Below, one piece after another: positions 22,474 through 35,700 of a stretch of DNA of 64,000 nucleotides. Every line of letters starts with the position of its first letter. Position 1 is the stretch's first letter. The translations under genes were made by a program, and so were the position numbers. Below the pieces are notes generated by a model. That model was not told the DNA's origin, made no database searches, and saw only the letters and a list, made by a program, of their open reading frames with translations. The DNA is from Branchiostoma floridae (lineage: Eukaryota; Chordata; Leptocardii; Amphioxiformes; Branchiostomatidae), in NCBI RefSeq assembly GCF_000003815.2, contig NC_049991.1:15704202-15768201 (forward strand), read 5' to 3'.

Positions 22474-22655
22474 AGCCTGGTTACCACCCGGATAGTAGTT
22501 CACTCGGACATTTATTATACACTATATACAGTCGCTTCTCGCTCCGACGTTTATATACACTATATACATGTATATACACAGTCACTTCTCTTCTATTCTA
22601 GTAGGTAGCAGAAGCAAACATAGAAGCGAACGACTACCCGGATGGTACCCAAGCT
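22474..22655. mobile_element. Foldback MITE, second copy of the 11847 family
   Basis: Starts agcctggttaccacccggat and ends with the inverse, atccgggtggtaccc-like sequence (gatggtacccaagct on plus). The tatatacagtc motif recurs inside. Length and layout match the copy at 11847-12020. It lies just past the four-jointed stop codon and may sit in its 3' UTR. Confidence 0.75.
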
Positions 22656-22961
22656 ATGGATCACTGAAAACGGTGTATTTTTTCTCGTGGTTTAGAACTT
22701 TGATGTGTCTTTGATTTGCTAATTTTATTCTAATTTATCTGTAAAGGAAACATAAACAAACCAAGACAACCAATCAAGCATTATTTGACATACACAAAGA
22801 GTGACAAATAGATAGATAGATGAAAAATCCCCTTGCATTTTGTGAATCAAACATCAAATGGGCCACAGCGCAAGTATTGACTCGAAGAAATCGTTGTACA
22901 ACGTTAGGCCAAGCTGATTCTATTATATTGATGACATCCTCTGGGAACCCCAAAACTGATG

Positions 22962-23066
22962 CATAAGCATATATAGCACATACATAAGCATATATAGCAC
23001 GTACATAAGCATATATAGCACATACATAAGCATATATAGCACATACATAAGCATATATAGCACGTA
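22962..23066. repeat. 21-bp tandem repeat, five units
   Basis: Five head-to-tail copies of cataagcatatatagcacata; units alternate only at one position (a or g before the final ta). No spacers separate the units, so it is a minisatellite. Confidence 0.95.
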
Positions 23067-23879
23067 CCTTTAGATTTGCTCATTTTGCAGCCGTTCTGTA
23101 CGATTTACAGTAAGGTCAAAACCCTTTTTTGTGGAAATGGGCAAAAACCGACGCGCACACGAATGTCATCCATATAGACTAGTCAACATAGATAAGTTGT
23201 GTAGGTATGGAGTCGGGCCTCGACATCCACCAGAGGGACTAACTTAGAACTAGACCACCACATAAGAGGTATACTTGGCCGTAAACAGTGATGTATAGTA
23301 CTTGTTGCATGTTGCATGATGAAATCAACAATATCCGGTCCATACGTCCACTTTCCCTGCTATGCCTTGTGGGGTTTTGTGTCGTTTTCCACGATGCAGA
23401 CTGGCTGTTAACGCTAAAGTTGTCTCCCAACATTGAACTGGAGACATCTCCATCAACGTACCATCGTAAAGTAGCGGCAAACATACATCAAGCTGTCTTC
23501 TATTATCCTGTGCGAAAACGCAGTTTGTCCATAAAATTACGATCGCAGCTTGGGTAGGTTTTAGCCGTGCGCGGATTGTTGATGGTCGGCGGTTCAGCAC
23601 CAAGGACAGTGGAACATTTAATAGCGGAGATGTGAATCATAACATAACGTACTAAGTCATAACGGGATGTGCTGTGGGCCGAGGTACATCGATCAAACTG
23701 TTCTTTATCATTATGGCAATGCGATGTCTATTGGCAACTTTTTTATTCAGGTCTAAAGATATCAGGATTTGTGGAAAATAATAATTACGACATAATGTTT
23801 GTCACAAACTGTTGATAACAGTTGATACAAGCCTACGTAGGGCTATTGAGCGGTGATAGATATTTTGGTTGCTCTACCT

Positions 23880-24000
23880 TTGGCCGACAGTCTGAATAAA
23901 AGTTCAAACTTGAACTATGCGGCTCTATGATGTCTTTCTGAGGGACGACTGCAGTATGCAAGATGTAGGTAGCTTGAGGGATGAATCTACTCTACTATAT
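23880..24000. repeat. Dispersed repeat, copy 1 (second copy at 63118)
   Basis: About 120 bp beginning near tctgaataaaagttcaaa and ending near gaatctactctactatat matches 63131-63247 closely. It includes a conserved gacgactgcagt segment. No inverted ends are evident; the family is not recognised. Confidence 0.8.
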
Positions 24001-25210
24001 ACTGTCTCTAGAAGAAGAAGAAGGAAAAAATGAAGAAGAATTGTCGGTAAATTTGAAGAAAAGAAAAAAATTCTTTGTACAAATGTGCAGATTTATTTTG
24101 TATTAATAGTACTATATATTGGTTGCTCTACCTTTGTAAGTTTCACATGGAATGCTGCATCCCAGGCGTTGTTTTGAATTTTAATATGATTGTATCTGTA
24201 GACAGAATATTTCCCATTCAAAGTACCAGAAACAACACATTAAGTACGCGATGGTATAATAAATAACAGTCAGTGGTGCAGTAGGTACATTCTTCAATAG
24301 TGTAGCCAGTAATGACTTTTAGATCCGTAAAGCCGTTTTCCTCTGCTATGAGTTACCTTAGATAACTCAGACTTGACGTGTGACTTAATCTCCCATCTGT
24401 GCCGTGATGCGTACGGACTCCTGAGTTGTGGCTACAGTTCTGAGACAGTCGCCTAAGTACCCGGCACGGCGTTCAGAATATAAACGGCGCGTTTGTGCCT
24501 TACAGAGGGGATGTCGTGAGAGATGTAATGGGAAAAAGATCCCCGTTAGACAGTTAATCCGGGTAGATCCTTCCTGGCGGGAGCGCGGGGACGGAGTGGT
24601 CGCCGTTAGACTGATGGAAGGGGCCATCACCTCCTGACCCCTGACCTCGCGGCCATTATGTCGTCCGTACGTACTTACTCAGCGTTCCCCGCGCGGACCA
24701 TTAAACTTCTGACCCTTCCTTCATCAACTTTCTCCAACATCCTCCTGGTCCAAACTTGTGGGGAGGTGATTTCGGCAGGCTGTGTGACAGCCGGGTCATT
24801 TGGTGCGTTCTTTACAACGCTGTATCCGGACCAGTAAAACAGATCATCTGCTTTTCTATTTCAACCTTAATTACGCACGCAGCCTCCCAAAGGCGTCGGC
24901 TAGTTTCAGACGATGTTTCCTTTTGTTATGGGCTGTGTTTCTTGCGGAAACAATTTACCACCCATTGCGCTACTCAAGAAACCCGTTCAAGGCAGCATTA
25001 AAGCTTAAAGCATCAAATTACATGTCGAAATAAAGCTATAAATATGCAGATTGCGCCATAGATCACACGTCAGCATAAGTGATCTCTCAGAGGGCCATTC
25101 CTGATGAGTATGACCGTACGATGACGTCTTTAATTTGATCACTGGACCGTTTCCAGGTGATTCACTTTCCCTTTCCGGGTTCCATTCCATCTATCTTCCG
25201 TTTTCGAGAC

Positions 25211-25575
25211 ATGTACAGGTGCAGGCATATAACGGCCACTTTCGAAACTTCCACACCTGTATTAGATGCAGATTTGGGAAGCTGACGTTTTTTTAAGACA
25301 GGTGTACGTATATAACGGCCACTAGTTTTGAAACTTCCACACCTTTATTACATATGGATTTGGGAAGCTGGCGTTTAAACGTCGTTATTTTCGAATTTAT
25401 CAAAGACTTAAGTCTCGTTTCCTGAAAATACATCCGCAAACTGGTTTCTTCAGTATCGCAATGGGAGGAGAATAGTTTTCATAAGACGCAACAACACATA
25501 CTATGGTGAAACGCCGACGGTCCTAACTTCTAAAACGTTCACACCTGTACTAAATAAGGGTCTGCAAAGCCGGTA
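25211..25575. repeat. Degenerate tandem duplication (about 90-bp unit)
   Basis: Two similar blocks near 25211-25295 and 25298-25375 share tataacggccact, aaacttccacacct and tttgggaagctg. A weaker third block lies near 25500-25575. Confidence 0.7.
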
Positions 25576-27331
25576 TTTCCCCCTGCACCTTACGTCTCCT
25601 GTGCTTTGATCGCGAGGCATACGCTTCACCATAATCACCATCTTTAGCAGATTATCGGAACCACCGTGCACTTAGAGTCGTTCTGCGAGCAAAGCCGGCA
25701 GCCTGAGATAAGGGAGCGCGCATCCTCCCGGCCCAGGGTAATCATTCTTTACCGCTTTACCGCACCGGAGCGGCGCGATACGTCACGCCAGCACGGGCGG
25801 AGGGACCTTTTCATAAACGAAGAGCTTTTCGCCTGGAAAAAAAATGAGAAATCTCCGAAGTGAATCCCCGAAGGGTTTGTGTAAAATCGATGGTGAGCTG
25901 GGAGCATGTTATCGTGTGATGGGGATTATTGATCGGTGGGTTGGACGGGGAAATTGGGGCGGCAGTTGGACACTTACACCGTGATTGAAAAGGTACTGTT
26001 ATGGGGACAGTCAGACAATTGCAATAACTGGCATTTAACAAAGTGCGTTCACTTGGTTATGAGGGAGACGCTTTGATATCCGTAAGGCTGACGGTTTTTT
26101 TGGCCACGGTCCAACCTTTTGATGCGCTCTGCTTGCAGAGTTGAACACAAGGAAACGACGCTACGAGCGGAGATCGTCGATAACTGTTCTGCTTTAAGCG
26201 TCTGAAGGAGTGTTCCGAGGAAGGAAATTGGAGATTTAGAGATAGTGGAAGGAACAAGTCAGACGTTAGCGTGAAGCCGTCTTTACTCATGACGAGATTA
26301 CAGGGGGAATATATATCACAGGAGGATCTAGGAGCGACGGGGGCATGGATCTTTTCATATCGGGGTTTTGATAGGAAACAGCCATACCGTTTTGTAACAA
26401 TTATGAGAAAACAATCATGTTTAAACATTCGGGACACATATCGCTCGACTTTAAAGTTTGCAAACAGGCCCTATAGACTATATATCACCGTTAGCGTGAA
26501 CGCCCTGGGACAGCGGTGAGTCTATTGATGCCTGTATCGTTCAATTCTGCGTCATTTAATCCAGGCCCTAAAGGTAACTAAGCGCACAAAGTACCCAATA
26601 GTTTACTGCGGATAAACTTGTAGTCACTTCTTTCTACATCCTTAAGCGTCGCAAGGTTCGCGAGAGGTTAGTGATCTCTTCAGGCCTTTGTGTTTTGCTA
26701 ATTGGAGAGGTTTTGGCATTATTACCTCCCATCCCACGAGACGATTTCATCAATACATAATTTTCTAAACGTCCTGATGGAACGAAAGAGTGCACAGCGC
26801 GCAGGAATCCCCAGTAATAGATGATCACCTTTTCATCCGCCCCGCGAACCTCCAGTGAAAACTGGAGCACAGGGGACGCGTATACATAGCATACTCTGCC
26901 CGCGAGGAGCACACGTGAAGTGTACAACGGTGCAGCGACTAAGCAGCTGTAAACACAGAGGAGTAGAGGATCAGTGAAGGGACCGACGGGCCATGACGGG
27001 ACGTCAGCGACAATCGTGTGGGCAACAAGGTGTCATCAGTAGCGGGAGTTGCGTTTCTGGGACACTCCGGAATTGGAGCAGTTCCGATGTCATCTGACCC
27101 GTACCCCGCCTGACGAGCCCGGTTATTACTGGGGGACCTGATGTCGGCGATAGGTGTACGTCAGCTTGGTGCAGGTGGTGGACCGGGCGGACCTGTCGGA
27201 TTTACCGTCGTTTAAGGGTTAAGACGTCGGTGCAACGATGTTGTTTCTTTGGGAGGAGTTTGAGTCGTGCTAAACAAGAAGTCTCAAGGACAAACATTCT
27301 ACTGGAACCCTTGAAGTTGACGAGCGCAAGA

Positions 27332-29218
27332 ATGAAGAGTTATATGCTACGAGACTTGTCAGCGGTTATCGTACAACTGCAGTTCTTCCTCAGCGCGATT
27401 GTGCCCATTCTCGGAGCGGAGGCCGACGTGACCGGGCTCACAGAACCGATGCCCACGGAGCCCGCCGGACTGCGCTACTGCAGCCTCTTCGGCAACCGCG
27501 CGCCCAAGCCCGAGCACAAGCTGGTGTCCTGTCCCTGGTTCCGCCTCGACTCCTGCTGCTACCAAGAGGAGGTCGACAGGTCAGTTCACGATTAATCCAG
27601 ATGCTTTTAGAAAATATAAAAGGGTGATGTTCTATCAGGCATAGTCGTAAATACGTCCGGTTGAAGGAGAGTTATTGGGGCTGTGGCGTTCTCCGGAGTA
27701 CGCTGTGACAACACGAGGGCAGGGGCGGTTCGACTTTTATTATCAATCAGCAAAAAATCACACGGCTGTGCAGGTTACAGAGTAACACGGCGTATAAATT
27801 GTACAGAATTATTCTAGAAAACCTTCTGAGGGTGCGAAACCGTTAATAGCTTTAAAATTCCGATACATAGACCTTAACGGAGCTGCCTCTCAATTTTCGG
27901 CTAGAGATTCATCTTAATGAATATCCTATCAAGCCGATCAGCTGCTGTCTTTGTTCTTCGTTGTTCGATCATCGATTTTTTGGGGGTGATCTTCCGCATG
28001 AGGCCATCAATACCAAACGACGTGAAACGATCCACGCATGGAAAATGTTATCAAACGGTGAGCAACTGCTCTGCGTTAAACAGCTCAGCTGATGATGAGA
28101 TAAACTCTCTTAGAGAAGAAGATCGATCGCCGCAGTACGTTGTCAGATAACGTCTTAAGTTATGCCCATAATTTAGATGGTGAAATGTTCATTTAAAGGA
28201 GATGTAACGCAAAGGACGCGGTAGATACTGGGTATGCCGTACATCTTGTGTACAGACATGAACATTTAACCACTGCAGTGTTTATCATGGGACCCGAAGG
28301 TCATGGTCGGTAGTTAAACTTCTACATGCACGTCTGATTTACCAGAGGAGAGCGACATTGGAAAACCTCAGATACCTAACTTTTTCTCTTGACTTAAGAT
28401 TGATCCTTTACAAAGAAGCAATCTTTCAAAACTTCTTTTTAGATTTAATTTGACTAGAAATTAGACATTCCGCCGTACGTGCAAATACGTGCTGTCTACG
28501 TGCTAAAACGTGGGCAATCTTTTGGGATCTGTAACTGGTAAGTATCACGTCCGTACGAACTCGTAGGAAATCCGACGTATTTGGGAGCACGCAGACACGC
28601 CGTAGAACTTAACTTGCAGGCAAAACTTTGTGTGCACCTTGCGCAACCGTGCGAGTGACGTGCGTTGACGTCCTCCCTGCGTTTGCCAGTCGCCAAGTTC
28701 CCAACGTTTTCAGAAATACGTGGCGGACATGGCCTTCCAGAAAAAGGTACGGACAAATCACACGTACGGCGGGTTGTGCCCTTAGCTTAACGGAATCTAT
28801 TGTGTGATTTTGCAGGCTGTTTCCGATCGTGACCCCGCCCCGAGGCGCTGACCAGGTGTGCCGGGACCACCTGTACTACCTGAAGTGTTACATCTGTTCC
28901 CCCCACCAGCACCTGTTCTACCACGAGGAGACCGTCACCATGTGCGAGGAGTTCTGCAACAGCATCTTCTGGGCCTGCGCCAACGCCACGCTGGAAGGGG
29001 AGCGCATCAGCGACCTGTACTCCAACGGGAGGGAGTACTGTCTGGACCGCAAGTTCCGCGTGGAGAAGGAGAGTAGCGGGACCTGTTATACTGTACCGAT
29101 TGTCATAGAGCAGGCAGTCAGCTCCGCGAACAGTCGTGATCATCTCACAGCGGTTAGAATTACTCCACTGATTACATCATGGGCACTTTTCATTACCGCG
29201 AAGTTAACGTTACTGTGA
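27332..29218 (+). CDS. Folate-receptor-like secreted/GPI protein (216 aa, 2 exons)
   Basis: Exons 27332-27579 and 28816-29218 join in phase (651 nt including TGA). The N terminus is a signal peptide ending near ILGAEA. The body resembles the folate-receptor/riboflavin-binding fold: a first-Cys segment YCSLFG, a SCPWFRLDSCC motif like the family's CxPWxxNACC, then CRDHLYYLKCYICSP like the CxxHF...CxYECSP block, and MCEEFCNSIFWAC like the CxxDCExWWxxC block. The last ~22 residues are hydrophobic (LITSWALFITAKLTLL) with no charged tail, which suggests GPI attachment. The match is to the Cys framework; the ligand-binding Trp/Asp positions are not clearly conserved, so folate binding is not asserted. 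ATG 27332 is chosen because it gives the signal peptide. Confidence 0.7.
28470..28772. mobile_element. ACGT-rich MITE with CCGCCGTACGTG ends
   Basis: About 300 bp bounded by ccgccgtacgtg and its inverse cacgtacggcgg. The interior has many ACGT/ACGTG tetramers. It lies in the single intron of the folate-receptor-like gene, ending only about 40 bp before the acceptor. No target duplication is obvious. Confidence 0.7.
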
Positions 29219-32200
29219 TGATTCAGCCGGATTGCCATCTCAAGCGACGCGCATTAACACAGGCGGTTCAAAAACGCTCTGGTAAAATCGGATACTCGAG
29301 GCGAGGGGTGGATTGCATTCGAGGAGGCAATAGTTGGAGGAGGCAAATTAAGCAAACGTCACCGGAAAAGGACATAAAAGTGGAGATGCGGTAATCTTTC
29401 AAATGATTCCTTGAAGTTGAAGGAGGGGACTGGAATACGTAGAAAAAGTTCAAAGTTTTATACAAACCGTTGAATGGGATACCTTTGACTTTTGGTAAAT
29501 ACCACGTAACGTATTGTTGCCATTATCGTGAGTTCATGACAGTATAACGAAAATGGCAAAATACCTGAGCATAGCTGAATCATCGGGACATATATGTCTT
29601 TGACAGGACCCTTGTCGCTTTCATGATATGGGTGACTTCGATTTTTCACTGGCAGTTTTACACTTCTGTGATGTGGACATTACAGACACATGGGCTCGAA
29701 TAAACAACATAGTCTTGTATTTTTTTCTCTCTCGGTACTCTTCAGAAGACTAGATCTACAATGGTCTCCACTCTTACACTGAATGATAAGTGGGTGAAAG
29801 GGTTTTCGTGTTCTCTTCAGAAGACTGTAGATTTACTTCTAGAGAAGAAATCGCCTCAACAGATAGTCATTCAGTCATTGATTGGACTGCGTCTCATATT
29901 TGGTCTATACAGAAAATACGATCAAGGAATGGATATAGACTAGACTTAAAAGTAGTTTGTATGTTATCCATCCACGGGAAGGTATATTTCAAGCCTTTAT
30001 CATCATAAGTAGAAGAGATATGGCGAGCTTGCTTTACCGAGATAAATCGTATCAAAGAAACCACAGGTCAAAGAGACGTCTGCCCATCATCTGCCGCTCC
30101 ATAACTAGCCGCCGGGTATAACATGTCATGAAGGAGATAAAAGCTATCGTCTAAATCTGATAAAATGTTGTTCATTCGTCTGTCACAGATGAGTCCATTC
30201 CAAGGGAATTTAACCGTTAGGAGGTCAGTGACTATGTAAGCCCCCCTTAAGAACTATAAGGTCTGTTGCTCAGAGAAATCATTCATCATGAATACAGATT
30301 CTAAAAGCGCCCCAAGCAAGGATAACAACATGAAAGATGCTTGTGTAAACATGCACTTCAGTTTGCGCAAAGGGATTGGAACATTCTTTTGAAAGCTGAG
30401 TCCATAAAATCAACGTTATGAGCACGATGGCAGCGCGTCCGCTGACTGCGCAATTTGCAGCGTAAGCCGCCAGCAATCAGCCAGCGCAAAGCAGTAGCGC
30501 TTTTACAGACCCCATCATTGAAAACGGCAGCGTGACGGTCAGTAAAAGTGCGGTAATGACCAGCCAAGATGAATGGGAAGCGCAAACCAATCCCACCGGG
30601 ACGCCAGGGTGAGCTTTATGAAGCCGTAGCCAGGGATGTCTTTTTCAAGCAGAACGGTGTTTAAGCAGCTGACTTAAAGCCGTGGCATTTCGGTCCAACA
30701 GGGCCTAACCCGCGGCAGGAATAAACATGCATACAGTCCTGAGCTTTAAGGTGGGCTCGGTAGAAGCTATGAATAAAAGATGCTTTTAGGCTACATGTAT
30801 GTAGGTGATGGGTCCCACGGAGGTCACTTAAGACCTCCTTATCGTCTGGTGTATCTTTTGGAGGTGTGTTTTTAGAGTCCAGTCACACAGCAAGGTAGAT
30901 AAAATCTCCTTTATAAAGCAGAGGAGGTTCCGTGGACTAGCAGATAAGGATCAAGATAAACTGTTGACAAAATCTTCACATCTGGAAACACTGTGATGGC
31001 ATTTAAAACAACTCTCTGACCTTTATTTGAATGGCAAAATGGTACATAGACTTGCTAACTATGTCACAAGGCTTGAAAGGCAGCTATTTGACTGCTCTAC
31101 TCTTAATGGGAAGTATGTATTATTCACAAGAAGTAATGTTTACTGTATACATCAAAGCGCAAGGGTGTAGAGAACAAACGCTAAAGGACACATAAAAACA
31201 GAAAGAAAACAAAAATTGTGTTGTATGTTTGATACATATTGGCTTTATTTCATAAAATTTCTCCTTCGAAATGCAGGGGAATATGCATAGTGTTTCTAAC
31301 AGTAGTGGCCAAGAATTGGACATAAAAAACAGGCCCATTTTAGAATCTTCTGACTCAATCTAAGGGTTGTAAGTTTTCAGGGAAAGATGCCCACAGACTC
31401 TTCTACAATGCTCATGCATGGTGCCACTTGCCAGGTGGCTTCGCCTCTTTAAGATGCCCTCAATGCTGTGAAAAAATCTGGGCAAGAACCCTTTGTATCC
31501 ATCTATCAACACACCACAATTTTTTCGTAAATATACGTTCAACAGCTTCCTGTTTTTACACATTTACATGCTAGTCTTTCCTACCGTGACTGCACCGTCT
31601 GAAAAACAACAGCAGACATTGATGAACTGCACATCGAATTCTCCTTTACTGTGATAATGTGCTAATTCATGAGTCCTGACCAGCAGGTGTACAAGGTGAA
31701 CTAGTCCATCAATCACAGACTGCCTCTCATAAGCAGCTGGGTCTCCCATCTAATAGCTGTGACGATTGGTTCCTGACTGACCTTTCACCCATAATGTTCC
31801 AGTGGGGCATCTGGCTTTCCACATGGGTGACCTGTGTCTTTTACCTGTCAAACTAAGTCAAAAATTAGTTTTGAGGCAAATAACTCGGATCTCGTTTCCC
31901 TTCTCTTCAAAATGAATTAACTGTCCAAAAGTACCATACTTTAAGGCAAAGAGCTTGCCAAAGAAGTTAACGAAGCTTGCAGGGCCAACTAGATTGCTAA
32001 CTTCCCTGGAAACAGTTTTATTTGTCAAATTTTGGCTACTGTGTACCTGCATCCATCCAACTGTGTTGCTCTGCCTCAAAGCATAACCATGGAATATTAG
32101 GATTTGAGCTTCGTTCCATCTCCCAAATGTTAGGAAGATGCTTGAATGGGCAGGAGACACTTGTTAATTGCCTAAAGCCTTTTGGCAGTGCTGATATCTT

Positions 32201-32780
32201 GTTGAGCAGTGATACAAATCATGCTCTAGCATTCTGAGAGAAGAATCAGTTAATAATGGTTTTCATATAAAATAAGGAATCTGCCAAAGACTAAGTGCAC
32301 TCAGTTCTAATTATCACACATCTGGTTTGGAGTAAGACACTTTGGCACATGACAGGGGGCATTATATACAGAAGGAGATTTCAGAAAAGTAATGAGAAGT
32401 TTTCAAACGTGGTCACACAATTGAAATCAAAAACAATTTCTATCTATCTCATACCATTATAATTGCACTAATGGTAAACTATGGCACACCCAGTGAATTC
32501 TTTAATGTTGCAGCTCATTTGTATTTTAGATTGAATTTTTCAAAAATCACAAAACGGCACTTGAAGTACATGGGAAAGGCAACGTGTGATGTTCACAAGG
32601 AAAATGTATATCCATGACCACGCCAGGTACTTTCTCCTGAGGGTACATTTTCTCCATTGTATGATTTCATCAATGTAAAGTTTGCTTTATGTCTAAGTTG
32701 ATAACAGATAGGAAGAAGATGACAGATTGATTTCCTTTGTACGCTAGTCCTCAAAGATGCAAAACTAGCTGGGGCTGGTG
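29219..32780. other. Intergenic / possible EEF2KMT 3' UTR, no gene seen
   Basis: Short minus-strand frames between 31360 and 32160 are the only ones of note. They could be 3' UTR of the neighbouring minus-strand EEF2KMT gene or remains of a repeat. I recognise no domain in them. The block near 30420-30730 is GC-richer than its surroundings but has no long ORF. Confidence 0.4.
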
Positions 32781-35700
32781 CTATCTTATCTCGTCGGATA
32801 TCCATAGCTTGTGTATCTTCATAGTCTGCTGCCTGTCATAGAAGAATACTGCCGTCGATCCCAGACTCAGGTCCTCCGAGCAGATTCCGGCTTCCTCTGA
32901 GGGCGAGACAGAAAACTGTCATTTTAGCCGCACAGTGATGCATGATGGGATTACTGCGGATCTAGGTCTGCGAGATTGTATTGTTCAGGGCTGATGAGGC
33001 TGAGATGAGGAACATTTCTCATGATCTACTAGTACTAAAGGTGTCTGTGTGGTGCAACGGCTAGAGCATTGGAATCAGAATCAGTAGGTCCTGAGTTCTA
33101 TACTCGCCATTCCCCTGCCCCCATGAGATGGAGTGACACCCACCGAGTCTCACGGCTAATCTGTCAAAAAGGGTGCCAAAAATACCAACGGATTTGGTGA
33201 GCCAGTGTGTCATCATCTGCACATTTGCCACTAAAACCCATAGATTTTTTTTTTACTTGGTACTGCAGAAATGACTGACAGCTTTGGCAATCCTATAGAC
33301 AAAGTTGAAGAAGTACATCATAGGATGTACTTACCCTCCTTTGCAGACTTTGAGTGGCAGCATTTATTTTGGCAAAATTTTCAACATGGGCTAAGTTCTT
33401 GTATGCTGGGAAAGAGAGTTGTCCCATGGTTAGCCAATGTTAGAAATTGTGACTCAGCACTCCCCCAAAATAAAAAATAAATGCCGCTGCTCTGCGAAGG
33501 AGGCTGTACCCCCTTTGCTAGCCTCCTTAGCAGCTGTACAGGCTGAGGTTTTTTGCTTAATTGCCTTCATCAAGAAGGCTATGTATTTGGTGCTGTCATA
33601 TACAGTCTTGTGACCACTCCCTTAAGGGAAGAGGTCAATGAACTCAAGTTAAATACTGTTTTCCCATTTCAGTTTCTTCTAGTCAGTCTCCTGTATGGAA
33701 TAAGATTAAAACTGACATACAATCAGAAAACAGCATACATAATAAGTCACAGGATAAGCCAAACCCATAAGCCTGGTATGAAGGCTACCCTTTTGCATCC
33801 AATCACTGACATTAATGGTTGATCTATCCGTGGTGAAAGTCATGCATCTCTTGGCATCTGGGACAACTCGGTGATACCCATCTCTCATATTGATTTGCAG
33901 GGGTTATTGTGTACAGGGCAGCACGAGAGTTGTTCTCATCTATTCAGGGTTTGAAATACCACCTGCATGTGCAGGTTAGTGCAGGTAAAATTGGAGCTGT
34001 GTAGGTATTTCTGATGTCTACCTGCACCTAATATAACCTGCACTGGTCCATGTACTGGGTTTTATACATAAATGTCCTATGATGTAGGTGTATGTGGATT
34101 GTTATTAGCTGCATTGACTGTTAATGTATAAAAGAAAAAATAGCAATGGTTCCTCATCCATTTTAGTCTGATCCATACTTAAGAAATTCAGTGTGGTGCA
34201 GGTAAAATTTGTCTGGTACAGGTTATTTTCAATGCTACCTGCATCAGTGCAGGTTAAAGCAGAAAAATACTATTTCGAGCCCTGAGGGGTATTGTGTACA
34301 GGGCAGCATGAGAGTTATTCTCATCTATGCAGCAATTTATGGTAAACTGTACAGCTATGGATCAATACAAGGTGGTCTTTTTTCTAGGACCACACGGAGA
34401 TGGAATGCAGAAAATTCTGAAACTCATCCCTTCTGAAGTCATGCCATCATCATTTATGAGTAAACACATCATGTTGATATACGCATGACAACAGGAGGGC
34501 TGATTCTTTCACAGACAACCTGTCAGGCTTGACTCATAAAATGGTCTGCTGTCATCTTTGATGGATAGCAAAATATTACATGTAAACTTCTAGGGCAGAA
34601 AAATCAATTTCCATGCTTAGAATATCCTTCAAAGAGGGGGCACTTTAATGAGAAAATTCCAAAGGATATTGACATATAAGGGCATTGCACATCACTCACT
34701 TCTACACATGGACAAAATGAACCCTTTATATGCTATTACTCCATTGATTTGCCATGAAACCTAGAAACATACTTTTGGGAACTCACCTAACTTTCTCACA
34801 TAGAAGTCATAGGTGTCCTGGTTTCTTATGGTGGATGCAACGTAGGCAACAGGGCCACTCCTACCGCCAGGGGGAGGGTGCATCGCCTTCAGGAGTAACG
34901 ACACAAAGTACTCCACCAACTCGTTGTCAAACACAACATCTGTGTGGGGAAAATGGATAGATCAGAGTCAGACAATGCAGTGCTTATGCCAACCACTTGT
35001 CAAGCAGAACATTATGGATCAATTGCAGTTCTTGTTACAGTGTACATCTCAGTCAATACATGTACAACTCAATGGAAATCAATGAAAAGTTGGGTTTTTA
35101 TGAAGTCGCTGCTTTCATGTGGAACATCTGCACTGAATAGAATGTCTTTTGACGAAAAGCTCCAGAAATAGACATTGTTATCACCTCGAAGAGCCCAAGA
35201 ACATAACTGAAGTGTGTATGACTTGCTAGAGCAAGCTGCATACTGATTGAAGTCAAAGTAATCAATACCGTGACCCATTTTCCCCCATGGCAACTGTATA
35301 AAGTACCCATTCTTGAAATTTTGTTCAATGTACTGAAACCTTGCGTAGGGATATAGCACAACATTATAGCACCATTTCAAACAAATCCTGCGCTCCTTCA
35401 TCTCAGGTCTTTTGTTCCTATATGCTAGTACAACATGATGTACTGAAACATGGGGAATTAAGGGATAAGGCCCAGCAGGAAAACATATCAAACAAATCCT
35501 GTGTTCCCTCTTCTCCGGTTCATTGTTCTGATACTTACATGTATACCTAATGTTCAAATGCACTTCACGCACACTGACAGGTTAAGTGTGCTTTTAGTTT
35601 AAGAGGAAAGTATGATAGCCTGGCCTGTAACTCTACTCCACATCTTTGCCGCACCAGGGCACAATAAGCTAAGCTTTAAAGTCTGCATAGAGGAAAGACT

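Larger units (their letters stand above)
22656..27331. other. Intergenic, repeats only
   Basis: No convincing coding exon on either strand. It contains a 21-bp tandem repeat (22962-23066), a dispersed repeat also found at 63118 (23880-24000), a purine-rich GAAGAA stretch (about 24008-24070) and a degenerate duplicated block (25211-25575). The last few hundred bases should contain the promoter and 5' UTR of the folate-receptor-like gene. Confidence 0.5.

Noticed and set aside
22962-23066. Regular 21-bp repeats that could suggest a CRISPR array
   Set aside because: Units are head-to-tail with no spacers, and the window is eukaryotic.
30420-30730. GC-richer block that could be bacterial contamination or a transferred gene
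   Set aside because: No ORF over about 75 codons and no recognisable protein; composition alone is not evidence.
31360-32160. Run of short minus-strand frames that could be another gene downstream of EEF2KMT
   Set aside because: No domain, no supported splice joins and no initiation context; a UTR or old repeat is as likely.
33047-33118. Functional tRNA gene
   Set aside because: Boxes are recognisable but the arms do not form a good cloverleaf by eye, and a SINE-like body continues.
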